A stretch of 21,477 bases of DNA, taken from NCBI GenBank assembly GCA_947627815.1, contig CANQXN010000011.1, positions 1 through 21,477 of the forward strand, read 5' to 3'. The position numbers and the translations under genes are program-made. Below the pieces are notes generated by a model. That model was not told where the DNA came from and made no database searches. It saw nothing but the letters and a program-made list of their open reading frames with translations. Shown here piece by piece: positions 15,441-21,477 of the stretch (its first letter is position 1; every line of letters begins with the position of its first letter). The DNA is from an uncultured Clostridia bacterium (GTDB lineage: Bacteria; Bacillota; Clostridia; Oscillospirales; CAG-272).

Positions 15441-15961
15441 GAAATATACCTCGCTTTCTCGCCCTCCGCCAGCGCGGGATCGCTCTGCAAAAGGGCGCGG
15501 ATGGCATCCCGCAGGGCGGGACACTGTTCGTATTCTTCCTCTGCCACGGCTTGTTTTAATTGCGCCCGCAACCCGGCCAGCCGCTCGCGCCGTTCCCGCT
15601 TGGCCAGCACTCGTTCCGGCATACGCCCGGTATGCTGCAGCGCGTCGTGCAGCGCCCGCAAGGTGGGCGTCAGCTCGTTTTCAAAGGCCGTATAGCAGGA
15701 CGGACAGCCGCAAAGCCCGCTTTTTGTAATCTCCGACAAGCTCATGCCGCAGACCGGACAGCGGCGTTCTTCTTTGACGCTGTCCTCGCGGGGCGTCGCC
15801 GGAGGAAAAAGGGAAGAAAAAAAGCTCTTCTTTTCGGCTTTTTCCGACGGGATCGCCGTTTTGGCGCAAGAATCGCAGAGGGCGCGTTTTTCCTTCCCCT
15901 GCGCGCCGAAGGATTCATAAAAGACCGTGGCGATTTTCTTTCCGCATTTGTCACACAACAT
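15437..15961 (-). CDS. mcsA: McsA, zinc-finger adaptor of McsB and ClpC
   Basis: McsA-type protein, 174 aa. In Bacillus it binds zinc, activates the McsB kinase and controls ClpC and CtsR. Two double zinc fingers are visible: CDKC (3-6) with CDSC (29-32), and CPVC (68-71) with CPSC (86-89). A UVR motif, LRAQLKQAVAEEEYEQCPALRDAIRAL, fills about 131-157. The ATG at 15961 is chosen because homologues start at MLCDKCG. The long upstream frame has no family match, and an AGGAGAGG lies about 11 nt ahead, somewhat distant. It is the first gene of the operon with mcsB and clpC. ctsR, which opens this operon in Bacillus, is absent. The leader has a TATACT with a GTGACA 21 bp further upstream, not a convincing promoter. 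Confidence 0.93.
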   Translation of the reverse strand: MLCDKCGKKIATVFYESFGAQGKEKRALCDSCAKTAIPSEKAEKKSFFSSLFPPATPREDSVKEERRCPVCGMSLSEITKSGLCGCPSCYTAFENELTPTLRALHDALQHTGRMPERVLAKRERRERLAGLRAQLKQAVAEEEYEQCPALRDAIRALLQSDPALAEGEKARYIS

Positions 15962-16110
15962 ATTCTTTTCATCCTCTCCTGAATATCCTGAATTTTCATC
16001 GATGACAGCTTTAGTATAGGCTTGTCCGTTGGCATTTTTTGTCACTTTCTGCGGGAAAGGAAAAAAATTCGGAAAAGAAGGTGTTTTTTCCCGCCGGAGG
16101 GAGAATTTTC

Positions 16111-16140
16111 TTGACAGGCCGGCCTGACATCTGCTATAAT
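16111..16140 (+). promoter_or_regulatory. Sigma-A promoter of the GNAT gene
   Basis: Perfect -35 TTGACA (16111-16116) and perfect -10 TATAAT (16135-16140) with an 18-bp spacer, and TGC as extended -10. The transcript should start about 16 nt before the ATG at 16163, a very short leader holding little more than the ribosome site. Confidence 0.93.
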
Positions 16141-16162
16141 GACCGAAGAAGGAGGCGCCGTC

Positions 16163-16645
16163 ATGTCTTTTCTGATCCGCCCCGCCCGCGCGGGCGATGA
16201 AAACGCTATTGCAGAACAGCTTGTCAAAATTCACGATCTCCATGCCCAAGGCCGCCCCGATCTTTTCGCCGGCGGCGCGCCGAAATGCGACGCCGCCAAA
16301 GTACGAGCGCTCTTTGACGACCCCCAAACGCCGGTTTTGGTGGCCGAAACCGAAGAAGGCCGTGTGGTCGGTTATCTTTTCGCCGTTATCCGGAAAAATC
16401 AAAATCCGGTCTTTTCTGATTTCACCTCGCTTTATATTGATGATCTTTTCGTAGAAAAAGCCTATCGCCGGCAAAGCATCGCCGCCGCCTTAATGAAGGA
16501 GGCGGAAGCCTTGGCCGCCCGCGCGGGCTGTCTCAACATCACGCTGAATGTCTGGCAGTTCAACGAAGGCGCCATGGCCTTTTACCGCTCCGTCGGCTTT
16601 TTGCCGCAGCGCACGATCATGGAAAAAAAGCTGCGCCAAGACTGA
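16163..16645 (+). CDS. GNAT family N-acetyltransferase
   Basis: Acetyl-CoA-dependent acetyltransferase of the GNAT fold, 160 aa. The N-terminal strand and helix FLIRPARAGDENAIAEQL is typical. Motif A is YIDDLFVEKAYRRQSIAAALM (91-111). The RRQxIAAAL loop, which binds the pyrophosphate of CoA, has Ser and Ala in place of the usual Gly residues. Motif B contains NVWQFNEGAMAFYRSVGF (129-146) with the usual FY and GF. The substrate is unknown. The ATG at 16163 has a perfect AAGGAGG 7 nt ahead. A longer frame from 16139 would begin inside the -10 box and is rejected. It is divergent from mcsA and ends in its own terminator. Confidence 0.9.
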   Translation: MSFLIRPARAGDENAIAEQLVKIHDLHAQGRPDLFAGGAPKCDAAKVRALFDDPQTPVLVAETEEGRVVGYLFAVIRKNQNPVFSDFTSLYIDDLFVEKAYRRQSIAAALMKEAEALAARAGCLNITLNVWQFNEGAMAFYRSVGFLPQRTIMEKKLRQD

Positions 16646-16667
16646 CGGGCGGGCGCACAAACAAAAA

Positions 16668-16706
16668 CATCGGCAAGGGTCAAACGACGCTTGCCGATGC
16701 TTTTTT
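16668..16706 (+). terminator. Terminator of the GNAT gene
   Basis: A 10-bp perfect stem (CATCGGCAAG at 16668-16677 with CTTGCCGATG at 16690-16699), 12-nt loop, and a run of six T at 16701-16706. The following stretch up to 16820 holds no gene that I can see. Confidence 0.9.
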
Positions 16707-16820
16707 GCGGTATGAAATTTACATGAGGTGTCTGTGGGATGCGGAAGCCGGAGAGCGCGGTTTATCTATCGAAATTGTTCGTCTGTGGAGCGATCTTTGG
16801 TTCAGAATCGTGAGGTGTGG

Positions 16821-16866
16821 CATAAAACAAGTACCCTGCCCGTATGGGCAGGGTACTTGTTTTATG
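16821..16866. terminator. 21-bp perfect hairpin terminator directly behind tRNA-Arg
   Basis: A 21-bp uninterrupted inverted repeat (16821-16841 with 16846-16866) with a 4-nt loop. Its outer bases are A/T rich and its core is AAGTACCCTGCCC, so it works as a terminator in both directions. The left arm as read on the minus strand starts with the last two bases (CA) of the tRNA CCA end. Confidence 0.88.
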
Positions 16867-16940
16867 GCGCGCCTGGGGGGATTCGAACCCTCGACCTACC
16901 GGTTCGTAGCCGGGCACTCTATCCACTGAGCTACAAGCGC
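16865..16940 (-). tRNA. tRNA-Arg (anticodon ACG)
   Basis: On the minus strand, a 76-nt cloverleaf: acceptor GCGCTTG/CAGGCGC, D-arm GCTC/GAGT, anticodon loop CTACGAA (anticodon ACG, read as inosine), T-arm with TTCGAAT, discriminator G and an encoded CCA. Two stem mismatches are visible: C27-U43 at the base of the anticodon stem and A50-C64 in the T stem. It would read CGU, CGC and CGA codons. Confidence 0.95.
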
Positions 16941-16965
16941 GTGACGGATTCTTCCGTGCCTCATT

Positions 16966-16994
16966 ATAATATCACAAGTGCGCCACGATGTCAA
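16966..16994 (-). promoter_or_regulatory. Sigma-A promoter of tRNA-Arg
   Basis: Minus-strand -35 TTGACA (16989-16994), 17-bp spacer, -10 TATTAT (16966-16971) with TGA as extended -10. It lies about 25 nt upstream of the tRNA 5' end. Confidence 0.88.
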
Positions 16995-17047
16995 GTTATT
17001 TTTTTAAAAAAGTAAAAAAATTCCGATCCCGTCCCATTGTCAAAACA

Positions 17048-17806
17048 TCAGCAAGGCGCCGGTTCGCTTGTCTCGCTCACCCGGCGATAGAAAAAAGTCC
17101 TGCCCTCTTTTTCCCTTGTCAGCACCCCGACACGGCAAAGGACTTTCAGCGCGGCAGACAGCACCCGCCCCCTCACCTTCGCCGCCTTGCCGAAGTCAGA
17201 AGCGGTGAATTTTGCCGGCAGTCCCGCCGGCAGAAAAAAGGCATAGTCGTTCGGCTCATGAAACGCTCGGATGGCTTTCAGCGCGGTGGGAATGCGTTCA
17301 TAGCGGGTAGAACCGCGTTTGCCACCGTTGCCCCAGCCGTTTTTCAGCCGGTATTCGCAAAGATCGAGCCACACCATGACAAAAGTGAAGGATTCATCGG
17401 TCAGCGCATCGAGAATTTTGACAAGTTCCCCCAGCGCCGCGCCCCGGCTGTCGCGTTTCGGACAGCGACGCGGCGCCGAAAATTCGCCGTTTTCATCGAT
17501 CCAGACCAGCGTTTTGACATCCGGCACGGGATAGACCACCGTCACCTTCCCATGGGGCAAAAACGCTTCCAATTTGCGCCGCAGCGGGGTGAAACTGCCG
17601 GTTTGAATCTCGATGATTTCATCGTTTCGGCGGATGTCCGCCACAAAGCCATCGGTTTTGACCTCGTGACAGCTTTTATCCGGCTCGAAAAAGAGTTTCA
17701 GGGAGGCGTGGATCACCTTTTCGCCCAGCCGCCCAATGCCCTGGCGATCGCGTTTTTCTATGATCACGGTATCCACGGCTTCCTGAAAGCGTTCGGCGTC
17801 TGTCAT
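17048..17806 (-). CDS. Unknown protein with PD-(D/E)XK-nuclease-like N-terminus
   Basis: I do not recognise a named family with confidence. The 252-aa protein has an N-terminal segment GRLGEKVIHASLK (25-37), then DGFVADI (52-58), then DEIIEIQTGSF (62-72). The spacing E29...D57...E66-x-Q68 matches the PD-(D/E)XK nuclease core with Gln in the Lys position. The middle part has WxDLCEYRLKNGWG (146-159). The C-terminus (about 196-243) reads like a winged helix (FTASDFGKAAKVRGRVLSAALKVL then a beta-hairpin REKEGRTFFYRRV). The gene starts 31 nt after rqcH with AAAGGAGG six bases ahead, so it is probably co-transcribed. It may act on nucleic acid; that is an inference. Confidence 0.72.
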   Translation of the reverse strand: MTDAERFQEAVDTVIIEKRDRQGIGRLGEKVIHASLKLFFEPDKSCHEVKTDGFVADIRRNDEIIEIQTGSFTPLRRKLEAFLPHGKVTVVYPVPDVKTLVWIDENGEFSAPRRCPKRDSRGAALGELVKILDALTDESFTFVMVWLDLCEYRLKNGWGNGGKRGSTRYERIPTALKAIRAFHEPNDYAFFLPAGLPAKFTASDFGKAAKVRGRVLSAALKVLCRVGVLTREKEGRTFFYRRVSETSEPAPC

Positions 17807-17837
17807 TGGCGGCCTCCTTTCTCTTTTTCTTTCCTTT

Positions 17838-19559
17838 TTATTCGTTTTTCAGATCTTTCGGCGTCACATACGCCGTCCAATAGGTGGTATAGGTGACAAA
17901 CCCGGGCTTGGCACCCGCCGGCTTTTTGATATAACGCACCTGGGTATAGTCCACCGCCACTGTGGCGCCCTCCGCCAGCGAGGAATGATAGGCCGCCAGC
18001 GCCGCCGCCTCGGTAAAATCCTGTTCCGGCGGCTCTTCTTTGCCTTCCAGAAAAAGAATCACATGGGAGCCGGGCGCGTTTTTGACATGGAACCACCAAT
18101 CGGTTTTGCCGGCCAATTTGCAGGTGAGCTGATCGTTTTGCAGATTGTTTTTCCCGCAGAGAAGCCGATAGCCGCCCGAGGTGTGATATTCATATGGCTG
18201 TGTTTTCAAGGGCTTGGCGCTGCTTGGTTTTCCCACTTTTTTGCCGTAGCCCGCGGCGACAAGCTCGCGCCGAATTTCATCGAGTTCCGACGGCCCCACC
18301 GCGCGTTCCAGCGCGTCGGCCACGCTGTCGATATAGGCGAGTTCCTCTTTGGCAAGCGACACCTGACGGGTGAGTTCGCGCTCGGCATTCTTGGCTTTGT
18401 TGTATTTTTTATAATAATTCTGCGCGTTTTGTGAGGGAGAAAGCCGCCCGTCCAACAGAATTTCGACTTCCGGCATGGATTCGTCAAAATAATCGATCAC
18501 ACGCGCCCGCGTCATGCCCCGCTTTAAGAGGTGCATATTGGCGGTGATCAGGTCGCCCGCGCGCTTGTCCTCCTCTTTCTTTTCACAGGCGGCAAGCTCT
18601 CCTTCCTGGAGCGCGAGTTTTTTGGCAATGCGCGTGCGCGCGCTTTTGATCATGTGGAAGAGATCGGACGCCCGTTTGCGGGCGTGGTCGGCGTTATCCC
18701 GACCGGCGAAAAATTCGTCGATAACGGCGGACAGCGTTTCTCGGTGTTCCACGCGAACGGCCGCGCCATATTGACCGATCTCGCAAAAAGAATACTCGAC
18801 CGGCCGATTGCCTTCATAGAGAATCGTGGGGCAAATATGCCCCTGTTGAATGGCCTCCATCATGGCGTGAAAGCTCTCCCAGACTTTTTCGGGCGCACTT
18901 CCGACGACTTCGCAGGAAGTAAAGGCGATTTCCCGCGCCGTCAAAGACGAAATGCCGACATAGCGGGTAGTGATGAATTTGTCGGTGAGCATGGCGGGAA
19001 CCTCTTTCGCCGCCGCTAAAAACGCCTCCCGGGACTCGGCCGTGGGGTCCGCTTTGTCCTGCGCCGGCGGCATTTCATAGCGCATCCCGGGCAAAAGCTG
19101 CCGTTTCAATGACACGGTGAAATCCACTGGCCGCAGAACGCCGGCAATTTTTCCCTCCCCATCGGTCAGGACGAGATTGGAATATTTGCCCATGATCTCG
19201 GCATACAGCTTTTTTTCCTGCTGAAATCCCATCTCATCGCGGGCGTCTAAGGCGATTTCGATGACCCGCTCAAAGGCGAGCTGACGAATGCCGGTGATTT
19301 TTGCGCCGGTCAGATGCTTTCTTGCTAAAATGCAGAAGGCAAACGGCGAGGCCGGATTTTCCTTGACCGTTTCGGTCAGGCAGATTTTGGGATTGTTGGC
19401 GCCCGCCGTAATCGAAAGCCGGGCGTGACCGGCGGCGGAGTGGAGCGATAAGACCAGCTCGTCCTTTTCCGGCTGATACACTTTTTCCACGCGCGCGCCG
19501 ACAAGAGCGTCGGAAAGCTCCGCCGCCACCGCGCGCACCATGCAAGCATCAAAAGCCAA
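17838..19559 (-). CDS. rqcH: RqcH, ribosome quality control NFACT protein
   Basis: NFACT-family protein (RqcH, older name FbpA/fibronectin-binding), 573 aa. In Bacillus it binds stalled 50S subunits with peptidyl-tRNA and adds alanine tails through tRNA-Ala. The N-terminal NFACT domain begins MAFDACMVRAVAAEL, with LSITAGANNPKICLT and LARKHLTGAKI. The pair E97-R98 sits where Bacillus has the D97-R98 needed for tRNA binding. A coiled-coil middle (about 285-430) and the C-terminal NFACT-R domain (about 450-560, YEYHTSGGYRLLCGKNN, WWFHVKNAPGSHVIL) follow. It starts with TTG at 19559, with AAGGAGG 8 nt ahead; homologues confirm this position. No promoter is evident in the 26 nt after the preceding gene. 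Confidence 0.96.
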   Translation of the reverse strand: MAFDACMVRAVAAELSDALVGARVEKVYQPEKDELVLSLHSAAGHARLSITAGANNPKICLTETVKENPASPFAFCILARKHLTGAKITGIRQLAFERVIEIALDARDEMGFQQEKKLYAEIMGKYSNLVLTDGEGKIAGVLRPVDFTVSLKRQLLPGMRYEMPPAQDKADPTAESREAFLAAAKEVPAMLTDKFITTRYVGISSLTAREIAFTSCEVVGSAPEKVWESFHAMMEAIQQGHICPTILYEGNRPVEYSFCEIGQYGAAVRVEHRETLSAVIDEFFAGRDNADHARKRASDLFHMIKSARTRIAKKLALQEGELAACEKKEEDKRAGDLITANMHLLKRGMTRARVIDYFDESMPEVEILLDGRLSPSQNAQNYYKKYNKAKNAERELTRQVSLAKEELAYIDSVADALERAVGPSELDEIRRELVAAGYGKKVGKPSSAKPLKTQPYEYHTSGGYRLLCGKNNLQNDQLTCKLAGKTDWWFHVKNAPGSHVILFLEGKEEPPEQDFTEAAALAAYHSSLAEGATVAVDYTQVRYIKKPAGAKPGFVTYTTYWTAYVTPKDLKNE

Positions 19560-19585
19560 AAAAAACCCTCCTTACAGTATCATCT

Positions 19586-20404
19586 TTAAAACCATGCTTT
19601 AAAATTGTCTATCATATATGTCTCAAACCGTTTCCAATTTACATTGTATGAGTTTAAATCTTCATTATCTATTCGCTTAATATTGCCTATATTTCCCAGA
19701 AATGTCAGTTGATTTTTAGGTATTGCTCTTGATGATGTGTTAAGTAGTGTTAATAAATATTGTTTTTTCATACCGGGATTATTTTTATATGCTATTGGCT
19801 TATAAAATTGGGGTATAAAGTCAATATTGCTTAGCGAAGTTATATCCGACAAAACGGTATCAACTTTTTTGTAAAAATACACAATAGGCACTATGTGACC
19901 CGGATACCATGTGTTTTCGGCTACTTTCACAAAATAAACATACTTCTGATAAAAATCATTATCTTTAGCATATTCGCTATTGAATTGATAGGCAAAAACA
20001 TCCCCGATTTTCCAGCTACACTTATAAAGACGGGGCTGTGAAATTTTCTTTTCAGGAGGTTGAGGGGAATTCAGCTTTTGTTGCAATTTTCTCAATACCT
20101 TTTCTCTTGTGACCGCAAGTTCAGGATTTTCTTCTTGCCAAACCGCTAAATCTCCACCTTTGTCAAGCCATGCAAGAGCCTGTTCTCTTACCTCTGGTAA
20201 TAACCGCCCTAAATTCCATTGAGTATCTGCCAAGGCAAACCAGAAGACCGGCGCGCAATAGACATCATCTAACTTGCCAGTGTATTCATCAATCAGCTCA
20301 TTTGTGATTTGCTGGACGGTTTTCCCTTTTCCCAAATCAGCGAATCGGTCTTTAATATCAAGTGCTGTATCATTTTCATATAATTTAGCTCCCCAAGCTC
20401 CCAT
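19586..20404 (-). CDS. Two-domain immunity-like protein (DUF4259-like plus Imm26-like), AT-rich
   Basis: A 272-aa protein. The N-terminal domain (1-105) begins MGAWGAKLYENDTALDIKD, the pattern of DUF4259-type proteins (MGxWGxxxxENDTALD), with FWFALADTQWNLGRLLPEV and ALAWLDKGGDLAVW. The C-terminal domain (about 126-230) has WKIGDVFAYQF (131-141) and VYFVKVAENTWYPGHIVPIVYF, reminiscent of Imm26-type immunity proteins (WKxGDVFAxPL). Both domain types occur near polymorphic toxins, but the match is from memory and no toxin is seen here. The gene is clearly more AT-rich than its neighbours. The ATG at 20404 has AAGGAG ahead and fits the domain start; the frame runs 30 codons further up. It lies 26 nt before rqcH. 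Confidence 0.72.
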   Translation of the reverse strand: MGAWGAKLYENDTALDIKDRFADLGKGKTVQQITNELIDEYTGKLDDVYCAPVFWFALADTQWNLGRLLPEVREQALAWLDKGGDLAVWQEENPELAVTREKVLRKLQQKLNSPQPPEKKISQPRLYKCSWKIGDVFAYQFNSEYAKDNDFYQKYVYFVKVAENTWYPGHIVPIVYFYKKVDTVLSDITSLSNIDFIPQFYKPIAYKNNPGMKKQYLLTLLNTSSRAIPKNQLTFLGNIGNIKRIDNEDLNSYNVNWKRFETYMIDNFKAWF

Positions 20405-20493
20405 GTTCTCATCTCCTTGATTTCCAGTCCAGTAAAGAATTTCATTAGATACTTGATTCCATCCGTAGTTCAAAATACCTAAAGCCGGTTCCA

Positions 20494-20523
20494 TTATAAA
20501 GAAACGAGACGCGGCAGGGGCAA
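20494..20523 (-). promoter_or_regulatory. Possible promoter of the immunity-like gene
   Basis: Minus-strand -10 TATAAT (20494-20499) with a weak -35 TTGCCC (20518-20523) at 18 bp, in the gap behind the GNAT gene. It lies about 90 nt before the ATG at 20404. The base composition changes near this point. Confidence 0.45.
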
Positions 20524-20529
20524 AGCCTG

Positions 20530-21231
20530 TCAGCGGCGATAGGCCGATACCGCGAAAAAGCGCCCCACTTCTTCAAACCCCACCGCGCGGGCAATGGCGC
20601 GGGAGGCGGTATGATTGTAGCGACAGCAATAGGCGACCGAACGGCCGCGACGCAAGAGATAATCGGCGAGGGCGGCGGCATTGGCCGAGGCCAAGCGCCT
20701 GCCGCGATAGGCCACGGCGGTTTCCACCGTCATTTCGGGCATCGCGTCTGACGATAGGTTTTCATTCACGGCGGCCACCGAAACGACTTTTCCCTCGCAT
20801 ATACTGACAAAGGCCGGCAGGGCTTTTTCGGCAAGCTCGGTCAAAGAAAAGGTGGTGGCGTTGCCGAGATCGGCGTGACTTTTCAGAAAATCGGCGTCCA
20901 AAAAGAACGAATCGCCGCGCAAAAGGCTCGGGTCAACCGCCGCCCCCGCTCTCAGTTCAAAATGGCGATACCAGACCGTCTCGCCCCGATGATAACGGAA
21001 AAAGCCGTGTTTTTCAAGGTAGGGGTCGAGCGAGGCAAGGAGCGCCTTGAGCGCGGTTTTGGAAAAATAGCGGCCTTCATAAGTAGAAAGAAAGGCCTCC
21101 GCTTGCTTTTTGATGCCGCGATAGATTTCAAAATCGGTTTTGCCCCGGTATTCCTCCATGAGAAAGGGGACAATGGCAGGATAGCGCTCGGGCGATGAGA
21201 GTATTTCTTTTTCGTTTTCGATTCGAACCAT
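20530..21231 (-). CDS. GNAT acetyltransferase (GNAT_acetyltran type)
   Basis: Protein of 233 aa resembling the GNAT acetyltransferases of Pfam GNAT_acetyltran, which have a variable N-terminal half and a GNAT core at the C-terminus. The core shows FVSICEGKVVSVAAV (141-155), then ETAVAYRGRRLASANAAALADYL (170-192) with the YRGRRLAS CoA-binding loop, and YNHTASRAIARAVGFEEVG (205-223). The N-terminal half (1-130) has no recognisable motif beyond a substrate-domain-like pattern. Substrate is unknown. The start at 21231 has GGGGAGG ahead, partly in a CGGGG/CCCCG hairpin that could limit translation. The gene is first after the rRNA terminator and has its own promoter. Confidence 0.83.
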   Translation of the reverse strand: MVRIENEKEILSSPERYPAIVPFLMEEYRGKTDFEIYRGIKKQAEAFLSTYEGRYFSKTALKALLASLDPYLEKHGFFRYHRGETVWYRHFELRAGAAVDPSLLRGDSFFLDADFLKSHADLGNATTFSLTELAEKALPAFVSICEGKVVSVAAVNENLSSDAMPEMTVETAVAYRGRRLASANAAALADYLLRRGRSVAYCCRYNHTASRAIARAVGFEEVGRFFAVSAYRR

Positions 21232-21287
21232 GCCGATTTCCTCCCCGGGGTCAACCCCGAAGCCGGGCGCCGCCGTGTCTTTTTTTC

Positions 21288-21316
21288 AGTATAGCGCAAA
21301 TGAAAGGATTTTGCAA
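21288..21316 (-). promoter_or_regulatory. Sigma-A promoter of the second GNAT gene
   Basis: Minus-strand -35 TTGCAA (21311-21316), 17-bp spacer, -10 TATACT (21288-21293), the same arrangement as at the esterase gene. It lies downstream of the rRNA terminator and about 57 nt before the start codon. Confidence 0.8.
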
Positions 21317-21334
21317 GAAAAAATTTTAAGGAAC

Positions 21335-21363
21335 AAAAAAACCGCCGCGTGTGCGGCGGTTTT
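21335..21363 (-). terminator. Terminator of the rRNA operon
   Basis: On the minus strand, AAAACCGCCGC (21353-21363) pairs with GCGGCGGTTTT (21338-21348), an 11-bp perfect stem with a 4-nt loop, followed by a T-run. It lies about 65 nt after the 23S rRNA 3' end. Confidence 0.88.
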
Positions 21364-21427
21364 CCAAATGATCATTAAAAACCGAATAAAGGCAAACAGA
21401 TACAGAAGCAAATGAGATGAACAAGAA

Positions 21428-21477
21428 GTTCAAGCCCTCGGTCAATTAGTATCGGTCAGCTGAACACATTACTGTGC
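21428..21477 (-). rRNA. 23S ribosomal RNA, 3' end (partial)
   Basis: The minus strand reads GTGTTCAGCTGACCGATACTAATTGACCGAGGGCTTGAAC when joined from 21465 down to 21428, the conserved last bases of bacterial 23S rRNA (helices near the end, ACTAAT then GAGGGCTTGA). The exact 3' end is uncertain by a few bases. The rest of the gene lies beyond the right edge. No 5S rRNA follows before the terminator. Confidence 0.93.

Noticed and set aside
15962..16110. CtsR operator or CIRCE element ahead of mcsA
   Set aside because: I looked for GTCAAA heptads in tandem and for the TTAGCACTC inverted repeat. Only loose similarities such as GTGACAA were present.
15962..16474. Long N-terminal extension of mcsA
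   Set aside because: The extension overlaps the divergent GNAT gene and has no family match. The zinc-finger start MLCDKCG at 15961 is the normal N-terminus.
16728..17015. Open frame on the plus strand reading GGIRTLDLPVRSRALYPLSY
   Set aside because: This peptide is the well-known false translation of the antisense strand of a tRNA gene. The tRNA-Arg at 16865-16940 explains it.
1..21477. CRISPR array, insertion sequence or prophage genes
   Set aside because: No regularly spaced repeats, transposase, integrase or phage structural motifs were found. The only foreign-looking piece is the AT-rich gene at 19586-20404, and I saw no flanking direct repeats.

Overview
The window comes from a GC-rich, low-spacer bacterial chromosome that is almost certainly a Bacillota (Firmicutes) member of the Clostridia type. 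The support is a set of genes typical of that phylum (ylxM-ffh-rpsP-khpA, mcsA-mcsB-clpC, rqcH, a second-type MurA), strong Shine-Dalgarno sequences (AGGAGG type) and readable sigma-A promoters. The species is not recognisable to me.

Layout. (1) 1-5147: a leftward block of translation and secretion genes. The tail of a rightward gene (possibly a cell-wall amidase) meets khpA at a bidirectional terminator. khpA, rpsP, ffh and ylxM form one leftward operon with a near-consensus promoter. Behind it lie yebC and argS, also leftward, with their own promoter. (2) 5182-9933: a rightward block with an esterase, a DUF3810 membrane metalloprotease-like protein, murA and an RluA-type pseudouridine synthase. 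(3) 10045-16140: a leftward block with a lipoprotein carrying an endonuclease/exonuclease/phosphatase (EEP) fold, then the clpC-mcsB-mcsA protein quality-control operon (transcribed mcsA to clpC with 4-nt ATGA overlaps). (4) 16111-16706: a small rightward GNAT gene. (5) 16821-21477: leftward tRNA-Arg(ACG), a PD-(D/E)XK-like unknown, rqcH, an AT-rich two-domain immunity-like gene, a second GNAT protein, and finally the 3' end of a 23S rRNA followed directly by a terminator.

How the genes fit together. Most of the window is housekeeping: SRP targeting (ffh, ylxM), ribosome parts and RNA binding (rpsP, khpA), translation (argS, yebC, tRNA-Arg, rluA), peptidoglycan synthesis (murA) and protein quality control (mcsA/mcsB/clpC; rqcH for stalled ribosomes).

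The most interesting point is that the McsB homologue has lost nearly every residue needed for protein-arginine kinase activity, yet keeps the RDxxRA motif that binds phospho-arginine in true McsB. Its operon partner ClpC keeps the glutamates of its phospho-arginine docking pockets. No ctsR gene precedes the operon. This suggests a pseudokinase or phospho-arginine reader coupled to ClpC. Other points are a lipoprotein whose EEP active site is partly eroded, a 23S rRNA with no 5S behind it, and an AT-rich immunity-like gene placed between housekeeping genes.
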